DNA of 64,000 nt from Bacteroidota bacterium (GTDB lineage: Bacteria > Bacteroidota > Bacteroidia > AKYH767-A > 2013-40CM-41-45): contig JADJFC010000001.1 in NCBI GenBank assembly GCA_016708785.1, forward strand, positions 62,001 to 126,000, read 5' to 3'. Each line of letters opens with the position of its first letter. Positions within the stretch are counted from its first letter, which is position 1. Of this stretch, positions 18,926 through 27,816 are shown in pieces. The notes under the pieces were generated by a model. That model saw only the letters and a list, made by a program, of their open reading frames with translations, did not search any database and was not told the origin of the DNA. Both the position numbers and the translations under genes were made by a program.

Positions 18926-19393
18926 TTAACCTAGGCGTTTGTATTTTGTGCCGATGTAATCAAGGAAATCGGGTTCGAAGCCTTGGGCGCGGATGATGGT
19001 TTGGATTTGTGCGCGATGATGGATGGAATGATAATTCAATTGCAAGGCGATGTCTACAATTTTCGCTTCCCATTTTACTCCGTCGTAGCCGATGAATTGT
19101 ACTGTTTGGTTGATCTCTTCGTCTGATAAACCTTCCAGAAAAGAAACCCATGAGTCGACTGATTTAACCAATCTGCCATCTAGTTTATCAATAGCATAAA
19201 TGGGAGTCCACCAATCCATTTTTGTTTGCTCCGGATTATTCAACACTCTTGACATCCATTTGTCCTGCGAATTTATCAGATGGCTGAATAGTTTTATGCA
19301 CTGTTCGCCATCAGGCAAAACTTTTATCTTATTTAACAACCGTAAGTTCGCTTGTTCATTGAAGCGAAATGTATCGATCAGATATTGTTTCAT
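18926..19393 (-). CDS. DinB family protein
   Basis: A 155-residue four-helix protein of the DinB/YfiT-like metal-binding superfamily. The metal histidines are visible as H in KLFSHLINSQDKW (about 37) and in LNYHSIHHRAQI (about 123-127). Family members include thiol transferases and uncharacterised stress proteins; the function here is unknown. It converges on the S1/P1-like gene with the repeat array between and lies 45 bases downstream of the Coq7-like gene. Confidence 0.85.
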   Translation of the reverse strand: MKQYLIDTFRFNEQANLRLLNKIKVLPDGEQCIKLFSHLINSQDKWMSRVLNNPEQTKMDWWTPIYAIDKLDGRLVKSVDSWVSFLEGLSDEEINQTVQFIGYDGVKWEAKIVDIALQLNYHSIHHRAQIQTIIRAQGFEPDFLDYIGTKYKRLG

Positions 19394-19438
19394 AAAGGCG
19401 CGCTATAGAATTTATTAATTGGTCTGTTTCTTTAATAA

Positions 19439-19999
19439 TTACTTCCTGCAATAGATCTCCGATTCACTCACCGAATATTTTTTTTCCAGATCCACATCAT
19501 TCTTACTATTCCTTCCCCATGAAAACAATTTTTCAAAGAATGGAAGCAATTTATGATTTTCAATCATGCTCAGGAAATAGACTTCGTGTTCCTTCTCTTT
19601 TATTCCCATTTCATAAAGAACTTCATCGTGCTCCGAAATTCCAATCTCATGAAAATAATGCATCATGCGAAAATACTCACAGACGTTTCCACTTTCAAGA
19701 CTTCCTGCAAAGTAAAATGGCATGAACCATCCAATTACGTGACAACTGAATGAAATGACTTTGCCAATAACATGAAATTTTAATTCATTAAACTTAGAAA
19801 CAGGAATGTCATACTTCTGCATGATCTTCAGAACTTCTGTTCTGTGATTCCACTCATCAATTTCAATTTGACGGATCGCAAGTTTTTGTAAAGGGTCTTT
19901 CACCGATGCAGCATGACCTTGATATGCAAAAGCGGCCGCCTTTTCTGCTGAATAAGCTTGTTGCAGCAGCTTGATCAAAGATTTATGATGGAGTTTCAA
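19439..19999 (-). CDS. Ferritin-like di-iron protein, COQ7 family-like
   Basis: A 186-residue helical protein. Two E-x-x-H iron motifs are visible: EIDEWNHR (about 46-53) and EKEHEVYF (about 151-158), with additional Glu in AYSAEKAAAFAYQGH (about 19) and SLESGNVCEYF. A hydrophobic stretch (FSCHVIGWFMPFYFAG) about 83-98 suits interfacial membrane binding, as in COQ7 (demethoxyubiquinone hydroxylase). Bacteroidota make menaquinone rather than ubiquinone, so a ubiquinone role is doubtful. Gap of 33 bases to comB upstream. Confidence 0.7.
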   Translation of the reverse strand: MKLHHKSLIKLLQQAYSAEKAAAFAYQGHAASVKDPLQKLAIRQIEIDEWNHRTEVLKIMQKYDIPVSKFNELKFHVIGKVISFSCHVIGWFMPFYFAGSLESGNVCEYFRMMHYFHEIGISEHDEVLYEMGIKEKEHEVYFLSMIENHKLLPFFEKLFSWGRNSKNDVDLEKKYSVSESEIYCRK

Positions 20000-20032
20000 G
20001 TGCTGAGCCTGTTATCGGTATTAGAATTAATT

Positions 20033-20770
20033 TCAGACGGCATTTACCGGTACTACCAATCTCACCAATGCGCCTTCATGAAGAATAGGAATCACATTCG
20101 TCTGGTTCGGAGTCAGGCAATACTTAATGTCTTTTTTTAAATTCAACCGTGCAAGGCGTTCTTTATGCGAAGCATGAGCAAGGAATTTAATTGGATCTTG
20201 TTCGGCTTGTTGGTATAGAAACTTTAATGCAAGACATGCATCACCCAATTTGAATTCATCACTTAATTGAGTCAATAATTCTGTTGCAGCACCGGCGAAA
20301 AGTGCATCTTCCAGATTGAATTTGTTTTTCCACCCTGAACACAACAATAAAATATTTTTCTTCTCACTGATCAACCATTCACAAAGAGCATTGATGTTGA
20401 GAAAAGAACCGACAACCACTTTATGTGCATTCTTTGCTGCTTCAATTGCCTGGGTACCGTTAGTAGTCGTAATAACAATTGTTTTTCCTCTCACCTCTTC
20501 GCCCATATAACTGTATGGTGAATTTCCAAAATCAAATCCTTCGACAGGAATTGCATCCCGCTCTGCTCCAACTAAATACCCTTTGGCTTTCCAAAGTCGC
20601 GCTTCGTCAACGGTTGCAACCGGAATCATTTTCTCTACTCCATATTCAAATGCAGTACAGATGGCAGAAGTTGCGCGGAAAATATCTATGATTACCACAA
20701 TACTATCAGCGGTTTCGTATACCGGAGAAAGATGCGGCGAAAAGCATGCGTCAATTGATAATTTCTTCAT
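20033..20770 (-). CDS. comB: 2-phosphosulfolactate phosphatase
   Basis: A 245-residue ComB-family phosphatase, which hydrolyses 2-phosphosulfolactate to sulfolactate (a coenzyme M step in methanogens). Family blocks are clear: VVIIDIFRATSAICTAFEYG (about 25-44), GFDFGNSPYSY, TTTNGTQAIE and LCSGWKNKFNLEDALFAG. Bacteria with ComB do not usually make coenzyme M, so the product probably feeds sulfolactate or another sulfonate. Forms a leftward run with gcvT 28 bases upstream. Confidence 0.9.
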   Translation of the reverse strand: MKKLSIDACFSPHLSPVYETADSIVVIIDIFRATSAICTAFEYGVEKMIPVATVDEARLWKAKGYLVGAERDAIPVEGFDFGNSPYSYMGEEVRGKTIVITTTNGTQAIEAAKNAHKVVVGSFLNINALCEWLISEKKNILLLCSGWKNKFNLEDALFAGAATELLTQLSDEFKLGDACLALKFLYQQAEQDPIKFLAHASHKERLARLNLKKDIKYCLTPNQTNVIPILHEGALVRLVVPVNAV

Positions 20771-20798
20771 AAATCGATTTCAGAAGTGAAAATAGAAA

Positions 20799-21902
20799 TT
20801 ATTTCTTATAAAATGGTGCCTTTACAACTTTTGCTTTAATAGCCTTGTCACGGATACTGATGAAGATCTCACTACCCTCCTTCGAAAATTCAGGCTTTAC
20901 ATAGGCCATGCCAATTGCTTTCTGCAAAGAAGGTGATTGTGTACCGCTGGTTACTTTTCCAATTGCAGTGCCGGCAGCATCCTGAACGATATAATCGTGA
21001 CGCGGAATACCTCTGTCGATCATTTCAAATCCTACTAACTTACGACTTACACCTTGCTCTTTTTGTTGTTTCAAAAGAGCGCTATCAGTAAATTCTTTTG
21101 TAAATTTAGTGATCCAGCCTAATCCTGCTTCGATTGGCGATGTTGTATCATCAATGTCATTCCCGTATAAACAGAATCCCATTTCAAGTCGCAAGGTGTC
21201 GCGTGCTCCTAAACCAATCGGTTGAATATTATAAGGTTTTCCAGCTTCAAAAATTGCTTTCCAGATCTTATCGGCCTGAGCGTTCTCAAAATAAATTTCA
21301 AATCCGCCGGCTCCTGTGTAGCCCGTAGCTGAAACTAATATGTTTTTTTCACCGGCAAAAGTTCATTTACTGAAAGTGTAATATTCCATCGCACCAAGAT
21401 CCATGTCTGTCAACGATTGCAAAGCTTGTGCTGCTAATGGTCCTTGAACTGCAAGTAATGAAGTCTTGTCAGAAATGTTATGCATTTCAACATTCTTCGT
21501 ATTATTCTTCTGAAGCCACTCCCAGTCTTTATCAATGTTCGAAGCATTCACAACCAGCATGTATGTTTTATCGTCAATGCGATAAACTAAAAGATCATCT
21601 ACTATTCCACCTTTGCCATTCGGAAAACAACTGTACTGAACTTTTCCATCCGTAAGTTTAGATGCATCATTACTGGTCACACGCTGAATCAAGTCAAGCG
21701 CATTCTCCCCTTTCAAGATAAATTCTCCCATGTGAGAGACATCAAAGACGCCAACGCCGTTGCGAACCGTTTCATGTTCAACGTTAATTCCGGCATAGGA
21801 AACAGGCATTAAATAACCTGCAAATGGGACCATTTTAGCACCCAAAGCCACGTGTATATCGGTCAATGCAATGCTTTTTACTTGATTTTCAGTCATTTCC
21901 AT
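20799..21902 (-). CDS. gcvT: Glycine cleavage system T protein, aminomethyltransferase (in-frame TGA at 21363-21365)
   Basis: GcvT transfers the methylene group from the H-protein lipoyl arm to tetrahydrofolate. The N-terminal half (VPFAGYLMPVSYAGI, VGVFDVSHMGEF) and the C-terminal half (TGYTGAGGFEIYF, GLGARDTLRLEMGFCLYG, RRGIP-type end) are both intact in the same frame, 367 residues in all. They are separated only by a TGA between YYTFSK and TFAGEKNILV. Explanations: one G-to-T change (GGA to TGA), or two compensating homopolymer errors (AAAA and TTT) giving SKMNFAGEKN. TGA is a normal stop elsewhere in the window. The gene lies downstream of the glycosyltransferase gene with a 36-base gap. 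Confidence 0.88.
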
Positions 21903-21938
21903 AGGATTGTAATTTTATTGAGGTCAAGGTAGTAAAAG

Positions 21939-23030
21939 TTATTTTGATGATTTAATTATGTCATCAAAGTACTTTAAATATTTTTTCTCTTGTGAAGAAA
22001 CGGAATAATTTTCTTCTACAGTTTTTCTTCCAGATCTTCCAATTTGATTTCGCAATTCTGCTGATTCAATCAGTGATGATAACTTGGCAATCCACTCTTC
22101 AGTAGTTTCTGCCAGAAAACCATTTATACCATCTTTGATAATTTCTACATTCACGCCAACGGGCGACATGATTGTAGGAATCTCCAAAGCCATATACTGC
22201 AGGCCTTTTAATCCACATTTTCCTTTCGCCCATTCGTCATGCGGAAGTGGCATGATACCAATATCTATTGTTGATAGTTCTTTAATTTCATCTTCTTTTT
22301 TCCAGCCAATTCCAATGATATCGAGTTCTTCATTTTTATATCCTGCATCACCGATCACTTTAAAAAAAACTCTGCTTCCATATTTCTTTTTTATCTCAAC
22401 TAAAAAAGGAATAGCGTACTCAAAATGCTTAATTGTCGTCATGCTCCCACTCCAACCAATACATACAGCGGAATGACTATTAAGATGTAAATTCTTATAT
22501 TCATTAGTATCAATGGTCGTAGGAATAATCACTACATTTTTATTGAATTTTCCGGCATAGTCTGCGAGATATTGGTTTCCGGCAAAGACCAAATCAGCAA
22601 TTGCGATAATCTTTCCGGTCTTCTCAGGTGACTTCAACCAACTTAATTTCTTGTTGGCATCCGACACATTATGGATCCAGATAGAATCATCAAAATCAAA
22701 TATCAATTTCGCTTTTGTTCTTTTGTATAGATGTTCGAAGATCGTTGTCCCTGTCATAAAGGCCTCACGATGCACAAAAATAATATCGTAATTATAAAAT
22801 CTAATAAATTCCAAGAGTCGTTTTGCGAAACTTCTTAGAAAAATATAGGCTTTAAACGGAAAACTCCCGGGGTTATAAAAATGTTTTTCGTCCCTCTCAC
22901 TTATAATACATGACTCGTGACAGTGATATCCATTTTTTTCCAGAAAGTCAATGTATTGCTCAAAGCGAAATCGCTGACTTGGCGATCGATCCGGGCGATG
23001 TGCTGCAATAAACAATATTCGTTTCATCAT
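21939..23030 (-). CDS. Glycosyltransferase, group 1 (GT4-like)
   Basis: A 363-residue GT-B glycosyltransferase. The N-terminal half has FIAAHRPDRSPSQRFRFEQY and a conserved DIIFVHREAF block; the donor-binding half has GWSGSMTTIKHFEYAIPFL and then GIMPLPHDEWAKGKCGLKGLQYMALEIPTI, with the E-x7-E-like region of retaining GT4 enzymes. No membrane segments. Its ATG overlaps the stop of the upstream epimerase gene by one base (TAATG), so both belong to one surface-polysaccharide operon. Sugar specificity unknown. Confidence 0.87.
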   Translation of the reverse strand: MMKRILFIAAHRPDRSPSQRFRFEQYIDFLEKNGYHCHESCIISERDEKHFYNPGSFPFKAYIFLRSFAKRLLEFIRFYNYDIIFVHREAFMTGTTIFEHLYKRTKAKLIFDFDDSIWIHNVSDANKKLSWLKSPEKTGKIIAIADLVFAGNQYLADYAGKFNKNVVIIPTTIDTNEYKNLHLNSHSAVCIGWSGSMTTIKHFEYAIPFLVEIKKKYGSRVFFKVIGDAGYKNEELDIIGIGWKKEDEIKELSTIDIGIMPLPHDEWAKGKCGLKGLQYMALEIPTIMSPVGVNVEIIKDGINGFLAETTEEWIAKLSSLIESAELRNQIGRSGRKTVEENYSVSSQEKKYLKYFDDIIKSSK

Positions 23031-24028
23031 TAATCTTCAAGCCAAACAGAAGGAAGGTTTTTTAAAATTTCAATGTTCTCAAATTTTTTGCTCTTTCTGC
23101 TACCGGCATTCTTTGCCCAATCTGCCATTTTAAACAATCCATCTCTTAAAGATATTGTTGATTTAATATTAAAAATTTCTTTTGCTTTATCATGATTTGC
23201 GTAGGCATGCACGACCTCATTTCTTGGAGGAAGATGATTTAAATCATTTCGTAAACCCATCGCTTCCATAACAGTTTCTGCAAGTTCACGAACAGTAAAT
23301 TCAGTGTCAGCACCAATATTAAAAATATGATTAATCGCTTGAGGAACGTGAACAGATTTAGCAATATGCGGAGCAACATCTCCTATATACGAAAATGCTC
23401 GTGTTTGCTCCCCATCACCAAATACCGTTAAAGGCTTATTTTGCAATAATTGATTCATGAAAATACCTACAACATTTCTATACTTATCGCCCATGTTTTG
23501 ATATTCTCCATAAACATTGTGTGGTCTGAAAATGATATAATCCAAACCAAACATTTCATGAGTCGTTTTTAGGTCCTGCTCCACAGCAAGTTTTGCAATT
23601 CCGTAAGGATCTTCTGGTAACGGTATGGTCGTCTCTTTCATTGGAGGTTTAGCAGCACCATAAACTGCAATAGAGGAAGTAAAAACAAAACACTTTACTT
23701 CATTTTTCACTGATTCATTTATCAAATTTATACTTCCAATCAGATTATTTTCGTAGTTAAAACGCTTTATAAAATGACTTAAGCCTTCAGCAGCATAGGC
23801 TGCTAAATGATAAACGTAATCAAACTTATTTTCAGAAAATACCCTTTCTATGAACTTTGAATCGGTAATGCTTCCCTTCAAAAATTTCGCTTTAGGGTTA
23901 ATATTTTCTATAAATCCGCCACTTAAATCATCGATAACCCATACATCATGCCCAAGAGCAACCAATTCATTCACAACATGTGCTCCTATAAAACCGGCCC
24001 CACCGGTTACCAAAGATTTTGGATTCAT
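23030..24028 (-). CDS. NAD-dependent epimerase/dehydratase (extended SDR, nucleotide-sugar)
   Basis: A 332-residue extended SDR. The Rossmann motif TGGAGFIGAHV is at 8-18, DDLSGG at about 37-42 (typical of UDP-glucose/UDP-GalNAc 4-epimerases), SSIAVYG near 119-125 and Y-x3-K as YGIAK near 142-146, with RPHNVYGEYQNMGD after it. It probably converts a UDP-sugar for the polysaccharide built by the adjacent glycosyltransferase. Divergent from the FlaA1-type gene with 105 bases between, which should hold both promoters. Confidence 0.88.
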   Translation of the reverse strand: MNPKSLVTGGAGFIGAHVVNELVALGHDVWVIDDLSGGFIENINPKAKFLKGSITDSKFIERVFSENKFDYVYHLAAYAAEGLSHFIKRFNYENNLIGSINLINESVKNEVKCFVFTSSIAVYGAAKPPMKETTIPLPEDPYGIAKLAVEQDLKTTHEMFGLDYIIFRPHNVYGEYQNMGDKYRNVVGIFMNQLLQNKPLTVFGDGEQTRAFSYIGDVAPHIAKSVHVPQAINHIFNIGADTEFTVRELAETVMEAMGLRNDLNHLPPRNEVVHAYANHDKAKEIFNIKSTISLRDGLFKMADWAKNAGSRKSKKFENIEILKNLPSVWLED

Positions 24029-24103
24029 TTTTCTTGTTTATGAGTGCAAAATAGCAAAAAGTTTGAGTACTAAATACTATATACTTTGTAATGTTATTAA
24101 ACA

Positions 24104-24111
24104 TATATTTG
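24104..24111 (+). promoter_or_regulatory. Candidate -7 element (TATATTTG)
   Basis: Perfect TAnnTTTG, 22 bases before the ATG at 24134; a TTTG at 24085-24088 is close to the -33 position though the spacing is 15. Confidence 0.45.
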
Positions 24112-24133
24112 AGTTCTCGGAAACAAATATAGG

Positions 24134-26004
24134 ATGGCTTTTCAATTCTCAGACAGAAATACACCCAGATGGATCATTTTCGCAATTGATCTCTGTATAT
24201 GTTTGGGTTCGTTAATGTTAGCTTATCAGCTTCGTTTTAATTTCCGGGTTCCGGAAACGGAGATCTCGCTTTGGAAATATGCATTTACAACTGTAATTGT
24301 TACCCGGATCGTGAGCTTCCTTATTTCGAGGATCTACCAGGGAATCATCAGATATACAAGTACAAGAGATGCACTCCGAGTTTTCTATACGATCACCATA
24401 GGAAGTGTAGCAATGGCTATTATGAATGTCATCTCATTTCATACTATCGGAATCTATCTTGTACCTTTCTCTGTACTGATCATCGATTACTTCGCTTCTG
24501 TTTTTTCCATTACTGCATTCCGGATTCTGGTCAAAACGATCTATCAGGAATTAAAAAATCCTTCACGCGATAAAAGACAGGTTATTATTTATGGTGCCGG
24601 TGAATCAGGACTGATCACAAAACGTGCATTGGACAGAGATGCCAATACACGATTTAAAGTAACGGCATTCATTGATGATGACGCAGCGAAGGAAGGAAAA
24701 ACTGTCGAAGGAATAAGGATCTTCAACACTTCTGAACTGGATCAATTATTAATAGCCAATGATGTTGCTCATTTGATCATCAGCATTCAAAATGTTTCTG
24801 CAGAAAAGAAACAAGCTGTTATTGAAAAATGTTTGGCACATGATGTACATATTATGAATGTTCCTCCTGTGACTTCATGGATAAACGGCGAATTGAGTTT
24901 TAAACAGATCAAGAAAATAAAGATCGAAGATTTGCTCGAACGTGAGCCTATCCAGCTTGATCTTGATATCATCAGAAATCAATTGACTGATAAAACAATT
25001 TTAATTACCGGTGGCGCCGGTTCAATTGGAAGTGAGATCGCAAGACAAATCATTCCTTTTAAACCTAAGAAGCTTATTATTCTTGATCAGGCTGAATCGC
25101 CTTTGTACGATCTGGAACTGGAGTTAAATGAAAATTATCGTTGGAAAAATTTCGAAACTGTTATTGCAGACATCCGACAGTACGACAGAATGGAACGCGT
25201 GTTCAATTTCTTTCGTCCTGATGTAGTATTTCATGCAGCTGCTTATAAACATGTTCCTGTAATGGAATCCAATCCGTCAGAAGCAATTTTGACAAATGTT
25301 CAAGGAACAAAGATCCTTGCTGATCTTTCCGGTAAATACAAGGTTGAAAAATTTGTGATGGTTAGTACAGACAAAGCTGTCAACCCGACTTCCATCATGG
25401 GAGCAACAAAGCGTATAGCTGAGATCTATTGTCAGTCATTGAATAAAGTCGGTCAAACAAAATTCATTACAACACGATTTGGGAATGTGCTAGATTCAAG
25501 TGGTTCAGTAATTCCTCGCTTCAAACGTCAGGTCGATGAAGGTGGTCCGATCACTGTTACACATCCCGACATTGAACGATTCTTTATGACCATTCCTGAA
25601 GCTTGTCAGCTAGTACTTGAAGCCGGTGCTATGGGAAATGGTGGCGAGATCTTTATTTTCGACATGGGAAAAAGTATTCGTATCGTTGATCTTGCAAAAA
25701 AAATGATCAAACTTTCCGGACTTACACTTGGCAAAGACATTCAAATTATTTTACAGGCCTTCGTCCGGGAGAAAAGATCTTCGAAGAACTTCTTGCGAAT
25801 AAAGAAACAACTTTACCGACTCATCACGCGAAAATTATGATTGCAAAAGTGCGTGAATATGATTTTCCAACAATAGAAAAAGAAATTACTGACCTTATCG
25901 ATTTGTTTAAATTGCAAAACAATGAGATCATAGTAAAGAAAATGAAAGACATCGTTCCGGAATATATATCTGCAAATTCACAATTTGAAAAACTAGACAA
26001 CTGA
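24134..26004 (+). CDS. FlaA1/CapD-type membrane nucleotide-sugar 4,6-dehydratase (frameshift near 25752)
   Basis: A 623-residue polysaccharide biosynthesis protein. Four membrane helices (about 12-125) precede a first NAD-binding domain (VIIYGAGESGLITKRAL), then the catalytic extended SDR (ILITGGAGSIGSEIARQI, about 290-307; AAAYKHVPVMESNP; STDKAVNPTSIMGATKR). UDP-GlcNAc 4,6-dehydratases of this type start synthesis of rare deoxy sugars for capsule or glycans. The C-terminal end is displaced by one lost T in the run at 25749-25752. Restoring it gives IIFTGLRPGEKIFEELLANK and a stop at 26002-26004, two bases before the thioesterase ATG. Confidence 0.9.
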
Positions 26005-26005
26005 C

Positions 26006-26416
26006 ATGATAAACTCTACTCCACAAATATCAAAAGTAAACATCCGTTTTTCTGACCTCGATCTCTTCGGACATGTGAATAATGCAGTTTATCTGACGTA
26101 TTACGAAGAAGCAAGGGTTTCCTATTTTGATGAAGTAGTTGGATACGATTACGATTGGTCAAAGGAAGGTGTTATTCTAGCAAGAATTGAAGTTGATTTC
26201 CTGATTCCGATTTTATTCACTGACGAAATTTTCATCCGAACAAATTGTTGTCGTGTAGGTACAAAAAGCTTCGATCTTGCTTATGAAATGTACAAAATGA
26301 AAGATGGAAAAGAGATCATGGTTTCATCTGCTACCAGTGTGATGGTAATGTTCAATTATGCAGAAAAGAAATCGATTTTGCTTTCTGAAGAATGGCGGAC
26401 GAAGCTTATTCAATAA
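26006..26416 (+). CDS. Acyl-CoA thioesterase, hotdog fold (YbgC/FadM-like)
   Basis: A 136-residue hotdog-fold thioesterase. The diagnostic RFSDLDLFGHVNNAVYLTYYEEAR block at about 14-37 has the catalytic Asp (SDLD) and the HVNN turn of 4-hydroxybenzoyl-CoA thioesterase relatives. It hydrolyses an acyl-CoA, exact substrate unknown. One base separates it from the preceding dehydratase stop, so it is cotranscribed. Ends before a pentamer repeat tract. Confidence 0.88.
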   Translation: MINSTPQISKVNIRFSDLDLFGHVNNAVYLTYYEEARVSYFDEVVGYDYDWSKEGVILARIEVDFLIPILFTDEIFIRTNCCRVGTKSFDLAYEMYKMKDGKEIMVSSATSVMVMFNYAEKKSILLSEEWRTKLIQ

Positions 26417-26434
26417 TGAATAAAGGCTAATTAG

Positions 26435-26483
26435 TTTCATTTCACTTCATTTCACTTCACTTCACTTCACTTCACTTCATTTC
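26435..26483. repeat. Pentanucleotide tract (TTCAC)n
   Basis: About ten units of TTCAC/TTCAT, the reverse complement of the (GTGAA)n tracts at 17664 and 18791. Lies between the convergent thioesterase and miaE genes. Confidence 0.9.
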
Positions 26484-26496
26484 CTTTTTCATCAAT

Positions 26497-27078
26497 CTAC
26501 CCGTGAATCGTCTCCTTCTGCCCATACTTCTTAATGATGTCCGCTTCGAAAGACAAGAATTCCTGCCAACGGGCTTCAACATCAATATCACCTGCGTATT
26601 GTCTGGCAAATTTTAAAAAGGTTGTATAGTGTCCGGCTTCACTTACCATCAACCGATGGTAAAATTCTTTCAGATCCGGATCATTGATATTTTCAGAAAG
26701 TACTTTGAATCGTTCACAACTCCTCGCTTCTACTAATGCAGAAAAAAGTAGTTTGTCGACTAGTACATAATTTTTGGTGTATCCTTTTCTGATAAACGAA
26801 TTCAATTCAAAAACATATTCATCACGTCGTTCGCGACCTAATTCAAATCCTCGGGCTTTTATCTTTTCATGAACATCCTGAAAATGCTCCAGTTCTTCTT
26901 TTGCAAGGTCCAGCATGGCATCAACCAATTCTGTACATTCAGGGAAATGCACGATCAGATTGATTGCATTTGTACATGCTTTCTGTTCACAATAAGCATG
27001 GTCAGTAAGAATTTCTGATATATTCTTTTCTACAATATTTACCCAACGTGGGTCAGTTGGTAATTTTAATCCTAACAT
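26497..27078 (-). CDS. miaE: tRNA-(ms2io6A)-hydroxylase
   Basis: A 193-residue MiaE, the di-iron oxygenase that hydroxylates the isopentenyl group of ms2i6A at tRNA position 37. The ferritin-like four-helix iron motifs are in DHAYCEQKA (Glu about 31), EELEHFQDVH (E-x-x-H, about 62-65), EARSCERF (about 115) and SEAGHYTTF (E-x-x-H, about 146-149). Whole length and motif order match MiaE. Divergent from the gene at 27235. Confidence 0.92.
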   Translation of the reverse strand: MLGLKLPTDPRWVNIVEKNISEILTDHAYCEQKACTNAINLIVHFPECTELVDAMLDLAKEELEHFQDVHEKIKARGFELGRERRDEYVFELNSFIRKGYTKNYVLVDKLLFSALVEARSCERFKVLSENINDPDLKEFYHRLMVSEAGHYTTFLKFARQYAGDIDVEARWQEFLSFEADIIKKYGQKETIHG

Positions 27079-27234
27079 AGCTTTTTTCCATCAAAATGGC
27101 CTTCAAATATACGAAGAATCAATCCGAACTCAAACCAAATCCACTCTGCAAAACTTGAATTTAATCACTAATTGCAAGGATTTAAGAGGTTTTACTATGC
27201 TTTCAGGATTATCAGTCGTACATTTGCAGGAATA

Positions 27235-27711
27235 ATGTCAACTTTAATTGTATACGGCGATAGACTTAGCATCCAAGTCACGAGGGAATTCAAGCAATTG
27301 ATCAATATTTCAATTGCTGCAGGGAAATTCATTTTGATACACCCTCACTATGAATTGATCCGTGAGGCAATGCGACTTGAAATGCTGGAGGATGGTTTTC
27401 TGGAAGACTTTGAAGTCCATAACTGGCAATATGAAGTTGGTGAGATGATCACTTTTGAATTTGAAGAAGTCCTTTTCTTTTATGCCCTACTCGATTTAAG
27501 CTGTCGTATCTTTTTATGTGAAATTGGGGATGACCTTAAAAACATGGCCATTGAAAGTGGCGAAACGGATGATGAGGAATTCATTCGTGTGCGAAGTTTT
27601 TATCTGGTGCAAGCCGAAAAGTTTATCGAACAGATCCGGAATACCTATCAACAAAATGCTGACTTTAAAGAATTACAAGGGAAGGTTGAGCAGTTGAATA
27701 GTTTGGCTTAA
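27235..27711 (+). CDS. Hypothetical protein
   Basis: A 158-residue soluble, acidic, mostly helical protein that I do not recognise. An N-terminal strand-rich part (STLIVYGDRLSIQVTREF) is followed by helices rich in Glu and Phe (EVGEMITFEFEEVLFFYALL). No signal peptide, membrane helix or catalytic motif is evident. The ATG at 27235 is chosen over an in-frame TTG at 27172 because the extra 21 residues are poor in coding character; the longer form remains possible. Stands alone between divergent miaE and the convergent desaturase gene. Confidence 0.6.
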   Translation: MSTLIVYGDRLSIQVTREFKQLINISIAAGKFILIHPHYELIREAMRLEMLEDGFLEDFEVHNWQYEVGEMITFEFEEVLFFYALLDLSCRIFLCEIGDDLKNMAIESGETDDEEFIRVRSFYLVQAEKFIEQIRNTYQQNADFKELQGKVEQLNSLA

Positions 27712-27742
27712 GGTACGTCGAAAATTACTGCCCTATTCAATC

Positions 27743-27769
27743 AGGTCAAAGGTCAGAGGTCAAAGGTCA
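27743..27769. repeat. Heptamer array (AGGTCAA)n
   Basis: Four units of the AGGTCAA/AGGTCAG type in the gap between the hypothetical protein and the convergent desaturase gene. Further arrays of the same heptamer lie at 41259, 49749 and 52701. A short AACCTTA triplet follows at 27794-27812. Confidence 0.85.
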
Positions 27770-27816
27770 TGGCAGATCAAAACTTTCGTGGCAACCTTAA
27801 ACCTTAAACCTTCAGA

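Noticed and set aside
21363..21365. TGA recoded as an amino acid in gcvT
   Set aside because: TGA ends purA, the LMW phosphatase, the S1/P1-like gene and others in this window at the normal position, so it is a stop here.
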